This document shows, piece by piece, positions 19,040 to 26,800 of a stretch of 48,263 nt of DNA; the first letter of the stretch is position 1, and each line of letters starts with the position of its first letter. The stretch lies in contig JBKDXM010000113.1 of assembly GCA_046306335.1 (NCBI GenBank), positions 1 to 48,263 on the forward strand. The letters are read 5' to 3'. This DNA comes from UBA2386 sp046306335. GTDB lineage: Bacteria; Planctomycetota; UBA1135; UBA2386. Made by a program: the position numbers and the translations under genes. The notes below the pieces were generated by a model, which was given only the letters and a program-made list of their open reading frames with translations, made no database searches and was not told the origin of the DNA.

Positions 19040-20491
19040 TCAAGCGTCCGCCAAGGCCCACGCGGCGAACGCCACCGCCGCGGCGCCGAGCGCCAGTTCG
19101 CGTTCGTGCACGGCCGGCAGGTCGTCGACGGCGGCGTGGTGGTAGTCGAAGTACCGCTGGCCGTCGACGACCAGGCCGTAGCACGGCACGCCGAGCGCCA
19201 GCAGCGGCCCGAGGTCGGCCCCGCCCGCCCCGGCGCCCGGCAGGAACGCCCCCGCGCCGAAGCCCTGCAGCGGCAGCAGGGCGCGACGCACGGCTTCGGC
19301 GGCTTCGTCGCGCAACGAGCACGTGAAGCCGAGCGGCGTGAAGCCGCCGGCGTCCGACTCGATCGCGGCGACGTGGCGCGCCGCCTCGTCGCGGTGGGTC
19401 TCGGCGTAGGCCTTGGCGCCGCGCAGGCCGTTCTCCTCGTTGGCGAACAGCACGACGCGCACGGTGCGTTTGGGTCGCAGGCCGCTTGCCTGCAGCAGCC
19501 GAACGGCTTCGAGCGCGTGCACGCAGCCGGCCGCGTCGTCGTGCGCGCCACGGCCGAGGTCCCAGGCGTCGAGGTGGCCGCCGACCAGGACGACTTCGTG
19601 CGGGCGCTCGCTGCCCGGCAACTCGCCTACCACGTTGGCGCCCGGCCCTTCGCCCAGCGAGGCGCAGGTCAGCCGCAGACGCACGCTCACCGGGCCGCGT
19701 TGCAGCAAGGCCGACAGGGCGTCGGCGTCCGCGGTCGCGATGGCCGCCGCCGGCACCTGCGGCACGCCCTCGGCGTAGGACATCGCCCCGGTGTGCGGAT
19801 GGCCGTCGATCGCGGTGGTCATCGACCGCACCAGTGCCGCCACGGCGCCGGCCTTGCCGGCCTCGATCGCGCCGTTGCTGCGCTGCGGCACCGCTTCGCC
19901 GTAGGCCGAGCCGGTGCGGCGCAGCGCGCGCGGCATCGGGCGGTTGAAGAAGACGATCTTGCCGCGGGCAGCGTCACCGAGCGCCGCCAACTGCTCGAAC
20001 GAGCGCACCTCGACGACCTCCGCCACGAGCCCTTCGTCGCCGGTGCCGACGCTGCCGCCGAGCGCGGTCACGCGCAGTTGCCGAGCGCTGTCGGCGATGG
20101 ACGCCTCTTCGACGCCGCGCCGCCAGACCGGCACCGTGCACGGCTCGGCGCGGACGTTCCGGAGACCCATTGCGCGCATCCGCGCCATGGCCCACGCAAC
20201 CGCGTCGTCGTAGCCGGGCGAACCGGACAGGCGCGCCGGGGCAGCCTCCAGCAGGCTGGCGAGCGTGGCGATGGCCGCGTTGTCTTCGAGCGCGCGCGCA
20301 AAGAGGGCGGCGCAGACGGCGTCGCGGTCTTCGGCGGGGACGGGGCGCGCAGCGGCCGAGCAGGCGACGGCGACTGCGGTCAGCGAAAGTGCGGCAAGGC
20401 GAAGCACCGGCACAAGCAAGCGCCGCCGGGCGGTCGTGTAAAGCGGTCGTGGCCTTGCGTCCGGCCCCGGCCTGCGGCTAACTCGCGGCAT
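19040..20491 (-). CDS. M28-family metallopeptidase, carboxypeptidase Q-like lipoprotein
   Basis: The product is a zinc aminopeptidase/carboxypeptidase of family M28. The di-zinc ligands appear in order: GGHLDAWD, GAHDDAAG, FANEENG, IESDAGG and FDYHHAAVDD. The insert with GHPHTGAM and SYAEGVPQVPAAAI is like plasma glutamate carboxypeptidase. The N-terminus has RRR, a hydrophobic segment and AVAC, a fair lipobox, so it is probably a periplasmic or outer-surface lipoprotein. The start is uncertain. ATG 20491 gives a long 24-residue n-region and overlaps the divergent ThiE-like ATG; TTG 20419 or GTG 20413 would give a shorter signal. Confidence 0.88.
   Translation of the reverse strand: MPRVSRRPGPDARPRPLYTTARRRLLVPVLRLAALSLTAVAVACSAAARPVPAEDRDAVCAALFARALEDNAAIATLASLLEAAPARLSGSPGYDDAVAWAMARMRAMGLRNVRAEPCTVPVWRRGVEEASIADSARQLRVTALGGSVGTGDEGLVAEVVEVRSFEQLAALGDAARGKIVFFNRPMPRALRRTGSAYGEAVPQRSNGAIEAGKAGAVAALVRSMTTAIDGHPHTGAMSYAEGVPQVPAAAIATADADALSALLQRGPVSVRLRLTCASLGEGPGANVVGELPGSERPHEVVLVGGHLDAWDLGRGAHDDAAGCVHALEAVRLLQASGLRPKRTVRVVLFANEENGLRGAKAYAETHRDEAARHVAAIESDAGGFTPLGFTCSLRDEAAEAVRRALLPLQGFGAGAFLPGAGAGGADLGPLLALGVPCYGLVVDGQRYFDYHHAAVDDLPAVHERELALGAAAVAFAAWALADA
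20479..20484 (+). promoter_or_regulatory. Weak candidate -10 (TAACTC) directly before the ThiE-like start
   Basis: The hexamer ends 5 nt before ATG 20490, which would make the transcript leaderless. It is one of the few A/T-containing hexamers near that start. No -35 was found. Confidence 0.25.
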
Positions 20492-21158
20492 GGAACCAGC
20501 CGTAGCGCCGTTCACGCCGCCGCGCCTGCTGCTCGTGACGGACGGTCTCGGGGACATCGCGCGCCTGCGCGCGATCGTGGCCGCAGCGATCGCCGGCGGG
20601 GTGCGGGCCGTGCAGTTGCGCGAGCCGCGCTGGCCGGCGCGGCAGTTGGCCGTCGCAGCGGCGGAACTCGCGCCCGTGGTGCACGCCGTCGGCGGCCTGC
20701 TCTACGTCAACGATCGCGTCGACATCGCGGCCGCCGGCTTGTGCGACGGGGTCCAGGTCGGCCATCGGAGCTTGCCGCCGGCGGCAGCGCGGCGGGCGCT
20801 CGCGGGTCGGGCGCGACTTGGAGTGTCCTGCCATGATCCGGAGGAACTCGCCGATGCGCGCGCGGCGGGCGCCGACTTCGCGCTGCTCGCGCCCGTTTGG
20901 GCCACCGCGAGCAAACCCGGCCACCCGGGCCTTGGCGCGGCGCGCGCCGGCGCCTGGACGCTCGACGCCGGCCTGCCCGTGCTGTGGCTCGGCGGCGTCA
21001 GCCCCGAGCGGATCCTCGCCGTGCGGGAGCTGCCTGCGGCGCTGCGGCCTGCCGGCTTCGCGGTGCGCGGCGCCCTGTGCGGCGCGCGCGACGTGGCGGC
21101 TGCCGCTGCCGCGCTGGCTGCGGCGGTGGCTTGCACGCTCGATGCGGCACCGGGTTGA
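20490..21158 (+). CDS. ThiE/TenI-family thiamine phosphate synthase-like protein
   Basis: The 222-residue TIM-barrel protein has the family landmarks in order: LLLVTDG, AVQLREPRW, LLYVNDRVDIA, DGVQVGH, GVSCHDPEEL, FALLAPVWATASKPGHPGLG and VLWLGGVSPERI. In ThiE these bind HMP-PP and thiazole phosphate to make thiamine phosphate. Departures from classic ThiE, such as REPRW where REK is common and DGVQVG for DGVHLG, leave TenI-type (thiazole tautomerase) function possible. ThiF-like and cysteine desulfurase genes lie 9 kb away, but no thiS, thiG or thiC is in the window. The start shares the palindrome CATG with the divergent peptidase frame. Confidence 0.8.
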   Translation: MEPAVAPFTPPRLLLVTDGLGDIARLRAIVAAAIAGGVRAVQLREPRWPARQLAVAAAELAPVVHAVGGLLYVNDRVDIAAAGLCDGVQVGHRSLPPAAARRALAGRARLGVSCHDPEELADARAAGADFALLAPVWATASKPGHPGLGAARAGAWTLDAGLPVLWLGGVSPERILAVRELPAALRPAGFAVRGALCGARDVAAAAAALAAAVACTLDAAPG

Positions 21159-21161
21159 TCG

Positions 21162-21173
21162 CCGCTTCGGCGG
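21162..21173. terminator. UUCG-tetraloop hairpin between convergent genes
   Basis: CCGC-TTCG-GCGG forms a small, very stable tetraloop 3 nt after the ThiE-like stop and 9 nt before the stop of the convergent lipoprotein gene. No T-tract follows. Confidence 0.4.
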
Positions 21174-21182
21174 GCAAACCGG

Positions 21183-21890
21183 TCAGCGTGCGGCGAGCCA
21201 CGCGACGACCTGTCCGGTGGCCTGCGCGAGATCGGGCCAGCTCGCGTCCGGATCGAGGCGTCGCGCGAGTTCAGGCGCGCCCTCGCGCAGCAGCATGCGC
21301 TGGACGAGGTATCGCTCCATGGCCCAGCGCGGGCGCTCGGGCAAGCCGAAGCGGCGGCTGCCTTCGACGCCGGCGGGCGTGCCGGCGAGCAGGATGGCGG
21401 CGAGGAACGGCGCCACGTCCTTGCCGTGTCCCATGCGCGCCAGCCCACAGGCCGCCGCCGTGCGCAGCGTCGCGTCGGCCGCGAGGTCGTTCATCGCGTC
21501 GCGCAAGCTCGCGATCGCCGCGACGGCGTTGCGGTCGCCGACGGCCAGTGCGGCTTCGGTCGCCAGGTTGCCGCGATCGTCGATGAGCTGCGTGAGCACG
21601 GTATCGACCTGCGGCGCCGCGCAACGGCCGAGCACGGCGATGGCTGCGGGAGCACCGGGCGCGGTGGGGCGGTCTTGCACGGCGGCCGCCAAGGCGGCGG
21701 CCTCGACGTCGTTGAGCGGCAGCGCGGTCGCGATCCGCGCCGGCCAATCCATCGGTTGGGCCTCGATCAGTACCTGCAATCGCTCAGGCAGCACGGCGGC
21801 AGTCGATGCCGTCGCCGGGTCGGTGTGGATGCATCCCGTCAGCAGCAGGCTCGCGCACCAGGTTCCAAGGCATCGGCGGTGGCTGGCCAT
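21183..21890 (-). CDS. HEAT-like repeat lipoprotein, unknown function
   Basis: The 235-residue product begins with a lipoprotein signal (MASHRRCLGTWCASLLLTGC). The mature chain is Ala-rich and helical with HEAT/armadillo-like pairs (APQVDTVLTQLIDDRG, LATEAALAVGDRNAVAAI, TLRTAAACGLARMG), suggesting a protein-binding solenoid outside the cytoplasm. No enzyme motif is seen. ATG 21890 was chosen because it starts the signal; the frame upstream is Arg-rich shadow. It lies 43 nt downstream of the RluA gene in the same direction and may be co-transcribed. Confidence 0.75.
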   Translation of the reverse strand: MASHRRCLGTWCASLLLTGCIHTDPATASTAAVLPERLQVLIEAQPMDWPARIATALPLNDVEAAALAAAVQDRPTAPGAPAAIAVLGRCAAPQVDTVLTQLIDDRGNLATEAALAVGDRNAVAAIASLRDAMNDLAADATLRTAAACGLARMGHGKDVAPFLAAILLAGTPAGVEGSRRFGLPERPRWAMERYLVQRMLLREGAPELARRLDPDASWPDLAQATGQVVAWLAAR

Positions 21891-21933
21891 GCCGGACAGC
21901 GTCGCGCGCAGCGTGCCGCCTGTCGAGCGCCGG

Positions 21934-22908
21934 TCACGGTGGCGTCGGCGTGCGGTCGAGCCAGTCGTCGAACAGTTGCGGCATCGGCGCTGCCACGGTG
22001 CGCGGCAGTCCATCGTCCGGATGCCGGAACGTCAGGGACTCGGCGTGCAGCAGGTGGCGGTCCGGTCCGCCGTCCTGCCACGCGCGCGCATCGCCGGTCC
22101 GCTTGGCCGTGGCGATGAACGCGAGGTAGTCCTCGTCAGGTCTGCCGTAGAGCTTGTCGCCGACGACCGGAAAGCCAGCGTGTTCGAGGTGGGCGCGGAT
22201 CTGGTGCGTCCGTCCCGTCGCCGGGATGGCGCGCAGCAGCGTGTTGCGCGCGCCCTTGCGAACGACGCCGAAGCGGGTGCGAGCGGGTTTGCCGTCGACG
22301 CACGACGCCGCGCACGACCGACGCAGCGTCACGGCGCTGCCGACGGCATGCCCGATCGGCGCGTCGACCAGGAAGTCCTCGGCGACGACGCCCCGGACGA
22401 GCACGAGGTACGTCTTGGTCACCGCACCCGCGGCGAACTCGCGCTGCAGGCTCTGCCGCACCAACGGGTTGCGCGCCAGCAGCACGACGCCGCTCGTCTC
22501 GCGGTCGAGGCGGTGGCAAGGACCGAGTGCGGGTTCGGCGCGCCGCGTCTGCAGCAGATGCACGAGCGTCGATTGGCGAAACGGGCCGTCGGCGTGCATC
22601 GGCAGGTGGGCCGGCTTGTCGACGACCAGCACGGCCGCGTCCTCGTACAGCGTGGCGATCCGATCGTCGACCCAAGGTTCGGGGTCGGGCCGCAGGTAGG
22701 TGACGTCCATGCCGCGCCGCAACCGGGTCGTGGCGTCCGCCTTGGCCCCGGCGACCAGGACGTTGCCGTTGGCGATTTCGTCGCGCCAGCGGTCGCGCGG
22801 CAGGTAGGCAAAGCGAGCACAAAGGTAGTCGAGGAGCTGGGCACCATCGGCGTGGCTGGGCACGGCAGAGGTGAGGGCTCCTGGCGGCTGGCGGGGCGGC
22901 ACCGTCAC
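21934..22908 (-). CDS. RluA-family RNA pseudouridine synthase
   Basis: The product isomerises specific uridines in rRNA or tRNA. The 324-residue chain has an S4-like N-terminal part (RDRWRDEIANGNVLVAGAKA) and a catalytic domain with Asp135 in HRLDRETSGVVLLA. Further landmarks are KTYLVLVRG, RTRFGVV and ATGRTHQIRAHLEHAGFPVV, typical of RluA/RluC/RluD. The exact target site cannot be read from sequence. GTG 22908 (TVPPRQPPGALTS) was preferred because the frame upstream is Arg/Pro-rich, runs towards the 87-nt repeat and shows no family similarity. Downstream GTG 22902 is also possible. Confidence 0.9.
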   Translation of the reverse strand: MTVPPRQPPGALTSAVPSHADGAQLLDYLCARFAYLPRDRWRDEIANGNVLVAGAKADATTRLRRGMDVTYLRPDPEPWVDDRIATLYEDAAVLVVDKPAHLPMHADGPFRQSTLVHLLQTRRAEPALGPCHRLDRETSGVVLLARNPLVRQSLQREFAAGAVTKTYLVLVRGVVAEDFLVDAPIGHAVGSAVTLRRSCAASCVDGKPARTRFGVVRKGARNTLLRAIPATGRTHQIRAHLEHAGFPVVGDKLYGRPDEDYLAFIATAKRTGDARAWQDGGPDRHLLHAESLTFRHPDDGLPRTVAAPMPQLFDDWLDRTPTPP

Positions 22909-23104
22909 GTCGTCACGGTCGCTGGCCGGTGGTCGTAGCCAGGCGAACGGCCGGGCAATCGGCACGCCACGGCGCCCCTCATGCGGGCGTTCGTCGACGC
23001 GAGGGCAAGTGTGGGGCGGGTGGGACGCAAGCGCGCGCGATCGTAACGGGTTGGCCGCAGCCGCGGGCACGCGCCGTCGCCGCCCATCGGCGGCGGCGCC
23101 ACTG

Positions 23105-23191
23105 CTCGGCAGATCCACCGATTCGCCTGCGGTCGTCGGCTTCGCCCCGACCGCGAATCCGCGCCCTGGCTCGGCGCGCGTCCCGTGACGC
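23105..23191. repeat. 87-nt dispersed hairpin repeat, copy A, in a 300-nt intergenic stretch
   Basis: This 87-nt block matches 48174-48260 at 82 of 87 positions, in the same orientation. Its core is an imperfect palindrome: GATTCG (23120-23125), a CCTG bulge, CGGTCG (23130-23135), a 12-nt loop, then CGACCGCGAATC (23148-23159). It lies just past the stop of the PEP-CTERM gene and about 200 nt upstream of the RluA start. It could act as a terminator or a REP-like element. The rest of 22909-23208 shows nothing I can support. Confidence 0.85.
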
Positions 23192-23208
23192 GGTTGCGCA
23201 GCCGCCGC

Positions 23209-23565
23209 TCAGGCCGGCGCTTCGCCCGACTTGCGTCGGCGTCGCAGCATGGCCAGAGCCGCCATCCCGCTGCCGACGAGCACGAACGTGCCGGGCTCGG
23301 GCACCGGTTGGCCACCGCCGCCCGGACCCTGGCCACCGCTCGGCGCGCCGGAGCCACTGCCAGAGCCACTGCCGGAGCCACTGCCGGAGCCACTGCCGGA
23401 GCTACTGCCGTTGCCCTTAGGCGGAATCTGTCCACCGGAACCGCCATCGGGCGGGTTGATCGGGGCCTGCGGGCCGGTTGCAGGCGTGGCGCTGGAGGGG
23501 GTACCGCCACCACAGGCCCCAACGGAGAGGCTGGCGAGCAGGGCAAGCGAGAGCAGAAAGCGCAT
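23209..23565 (-). CDS. Small lipoprotein-signal/PEP-CTERM protein with Gly-Ser linker
   Basis: The 118-residue product begins MRFLLSLALLASLSVGAC, a signal with a VGAC lipobox. It then has a Pro/Gly/Ser-rich region and a pure (SG) stretch encoded by 12-nt repeats. It ends in a PEP-CTERM sorting signal: PVPEPGTF, a hydrophobic segment (VLVGSGMAALAML) and RRRRK. PEP-CTERM proteins are processed by an exosortase, which is not in this window. A lipobox plus PEP-CTERM in so short a protein is odd. Either the Cys is not lipidated or the protein is anchored twice. ATG 23565 was chosen for the signal peptide and for the promoter upstream. Confidence 0.82.
   Translation of the reverse strand: MRFLLSLALLASLSVGACGGGTPSSATPATGPQAPINPPDGGSGGQIPPKGNGSSSGSGSGSGSGSGSGSGSGAPSGGQGPGGGGQPVPEPGTFVLVGSGMAALAMLRRRRKSGEAPA
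23351..23410. repeat. Five 12-nt tandem repeats encoding a Ser-Gly linker
   Basis: The plus-strand unit GAGCCACTGCCG occurs five times with single-base differences in the first and last copies. It lies inside the PEP-CTERM gene and encodes SGSG on the minus strand. Copy-number change would stay in frame. Confidence 0.85.
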
Positions 23566-23616
23566 GGGGTGGACGCTGGAGTGAGCGAGCCGCAGTGGCG
23601 TCTCGCCCGATAGCGG

Positions 23617-23645
23617 AAGATACATCGAAACTACACGCTTGGCGA
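23617..23645 (-). promoter_or_regulatory. Candidate promoter of the PEP-CTERM gene (TCGCCA - 17 nt - TATCTT)
   Basis: On the minus strand TCGCCA (23645-23640) and TATCTT (23622-23617) are spaced by 17 nt in an unusually A/T-rich patch. The leader to ATG 23565 would be ~45 nt. The ~300-nt gap 23566-23862 otherwise shows no gene. Confidence 0.5.
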
Positions 23646-23646
23646 A

Positions 23647-23659
23647 TCCGGTAACCGGA
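23647..23659. promoter_or_regulatory. 13-nt palindrome next to the -35, possible operator
   Basis: TCCGGTAACCGGA has perfect 6-bp arms around a single base and begins 2 nt upstream of the candidate -35. A regulator-binding site is conceivable, but such short GC palindromes also arise by chance. Confidence 0.2.
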
Positions 23660-23862
23660 AGGCTTGTCGGATTGCCTCGTATTGCGACGTGCTCGGGGTG
23701 TTCGGAACGGCGGCGGAGTCCCCAGGTGGAGCGCTGGCTCCGGTCCCGGCGACTCGGCCGCTTGGACTGACGCCGTGACGTGGCTGCGGCCATGGCATCG
23801 GCTCGGGGCTGCCGCCGTCGGTGGCGCGGGCGTTCACGATGCGACGAGCGCCGCGCGCAGCG

Positions 23863-26800
23863 TCACCAGAGGTTACGGTAGGCCGCCACCGCGTGGTCTG
23901 GCTCGACCAGCCACAACTCGTCGGGCGACGGGATCAGTCGGGTCCGCCGACTGCCTTCGAGGCGGTAGCGCGGCGTGCCGGTGGTTGCGCAGTGCACGAC
24001 CGGCCCCGTGGCGGTCGGCACGACGAACTGGTTCTTGAACAGCACGGCGGCAGCGACGTGTTCCCCCGCGAGCGTCGGTGACAGCGCAGCGCGGTCTCCG
24101 GTCTTGCGGTCGAGCTTCGCCAAGCCGGTCCGCAGCGTCTGCCAGACGTGTTCGCCGACCACCAGAGGGGCGCCGAGCGGCTCGCCGCCGAGGTCGACGT
24201 TCCAGACCGCGGCACCCGTGGCCATCGCGATGCACGCCACGCGGCCGCGTTCCGTGCTCAGCAACACGTCGCGACCGCTCTGTGCGCACCCGACCACGTC
24301 GGCATCGGTCAGCCGCTGCTCGAAGAGGAGGGCTCCGGTCGGAGCATACCTGCGCAATTGGCCGATGCCGCTGAGCGTCACGAGGGCGCCGTCGTCGTCG
24401 TGCCAGAAGCCGACGATCTGCTTGCCGCCCTCGATGCGCTTGGTGATGCGGCCGTCTTCGCCGAGGCTGACGATCGTGCCGGACGTGGTGACGCAGGTCA
24501 GCCCGTCGGCCGTGGGACGCGGCGGCAGGTCCATCGGCAGGCCTTGCGTCGACCAGGCCATGCCTCCGGTCGAGAGGTCGATCGCGCGCAAGTCGCCGTC
24601 CACCGAGCCGAACACGACCCGGTCCCCGGCGAGAACCGGCCGGGTTAGGCAGCCGGACAGGTCGTCCGTGCGCACCGTCCAGAGCGCGCTCCGGTTGGGC
24701 GACAGCAGCGTCACCGCGCCGGCGCGATCCACCATCACGATGCCGTGACGGGTCGCCAAGGGCGGGGTGTCGATGGCGCTGGTGTGCCGCCAGCCGGCCT
24801 GCCGCTGCAGTCGCAGGTCGAATGCGAGCGTCGCCTTCTCTTCGCCTTCGACCGTTTCGGTCACGGTCGCGAAGCCAGCCAGTTCGACGACGACCTCGGT
24901 GGGCAGCGTCACGATGCGTTCGAACAACAGCGGCGTCGCCCCGGCGTCGGCGCCGTTCACGCGCACGCGGGCGCCGGCCGGGCGCGTCTCGATCCGCAGC
25001 GGCAAGCGCACGAAGCGCTCGAAGCCGAGTTCCGGGTGGGTGGCACACAGCGACTTGAGGTGCGCCAAGGCAGCCGTGAAGTCGCCCGCCTTGGTCGCAG
25101 CGCCCTGCTGTTCGAGCATGCGCACGATGGCGCCGTTGCGGGCGACCCGGTCGCGGAAGTGGAGCCGCAGCGCGGCGTCGTCGACGGAGTGCCGCTCGAG
25201 CTCGACGTAGTCGGCGAGCGCGCCGGCGAAGTCGTTGGCTGCCTCGCGCTGCACGGCGCGCTGGAACAACGGATCGAGCCGGCGCTGCTCCTCCTTGCGC
25301 TGCAGCGCCGCCGCGTAGGCGACGGAGAGCGTCTCCGCCTTGCGGAAGGCGTCCCGCACCTGCGCCTCGCCGTCGACGAGCATCTTCTGCACGCCGGCGT
25401 TGACGAGGTCCGGGTGCAAGCTGCCCGACGCGGTCTTCGCGAGTTGCTGGTAGGCCGCGAGCCAGCGGGACTCGACGGCGGCAGCGAGTCGCTCCTGGGC
25501 CTTCACCAGGTCGTTGCGGTCGAGCATCTGCTCCGGCGGCGCGAGGCTCAGCCCTTGCAGACCCTTGGCGATCTCCGCGAGCCGCTCGGTGAAGGCCTTG
25601 ACCCGCCGTTCGGCTGCTTCGAGCGTGTTGGTGCGGCGATCGGCGTCCGCGACCAGCCGCTGGTAGATGGCGAGGCCCTCGGCGAGCTTGCCCTGCTCCA
25701 TCGCCTCCGCTGCCTTGGCCAGCGCGGCGACGAGTTCCTCCTGGCGCAGCCGCTGGCTGCGCGCGCTCTCCTGGCCCTTGGCGTAGGCGATCTGGGTGCG
25801 CAGGTCGACGATGCCATCGCGCTCGCCGAGTTCCTCGGCGCAGGCCTCGACCCGCTTGCTCGCGGCGTCGAGATCGCCCTTGGCGATCAGGCTGCTGATC
25901 TCGAGCTGGGCGGCTTCCATGGCGCGCAGGGTGGCGAAGTGGCTCCAGAACCAGCCCGCCAGGCCGAGCACCGCGCATGCGACCGCCCCGACCACGCAGC
26001 GGCGGACGATGCGGCCCGTGCGCGTCAGGGTGCGTTCCTTCAACAGCTTGCGGATGTCGCGCCGGCTGCGGTCGACGCGCAGCAGGTGCGCATACGCGTT
26101 GTTGGCGAGTTCGCGCTCGCCTTGCGCGTCGTAGAGATCCGCCAGTTGCTGCAGGACGGCGACTGCCCCCGGGATGTCCTTGGCCTTCTGACGCGCGCGC
26201 GCCTCGCGGAGCATGATCGCCGGGCGCACCGTGTCGGTCTGGCGCGCTTCCTCGACGATCGCCAGCGCCGTGTCGGTGCGACCTTCGGCGGTGAGCGCAT
26301 CGAGCAGTTCGACCGTGCACTTCTCCAGCTCCGGCGAGTCGGCAGGCGTGTAGGCGAGGAGGATCGTGCGCAGGTAGCTGAGCGTGCCGACGTCGTGGGG
26401 ATCGAGTTCGCGCGCCCGGCGCGCCAGATCGAGGGCGGTTTCGCCTTCCGCCTGCCGCTGGGCGGCTTCGAGCAGCAGGGTGCTGGCTTGGCGCCGTTCG
26501 CCAAGTCCTTCGAGGCACTCGGCGAGCACGATGAGCACCTCGATGCTGCGGTCGCCCGGTCGAGCGACCAGCGTCCGCGCCGTCATCAACGCCTTCTTGC
26601 TGTCGCCGCTGTCGGCCAGCCGCTGGGTGATCGCCGCGAGTTTCTCGTCGTCGGGGTTGCCGAGCCAGCCGGCGGTCACGAGGTCGCGGACGGCGCGAGC
26701 GCTCGGGAACAGACCTGCCGTCGTGCGCTCGGTGAGCTCGCGGTAGCTCGTGAAGCCGTCCGCTGCCGCGATCAGTTCGGCCGCAAAGCCGTCGATGCCG

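Noticed and set aside
22871..23188. A short ORF ending DSPAVVGFAPTANPRPGSARVP, similar to one at 48072-48257
   Set aside because: The similarity comes from the 87-nt hairpin repeat, which occurs in intergenic DNA. Upstream parts of the two ORFs are unrelated, so I treat it as a non-coding repeat rather than a gene family.
23351..23410. Short regularly spaced repeats resembling a CRISPR array
   Set aside because: Contiguous 12-nt units without spacers, in frame within a Ser-Gly linker.
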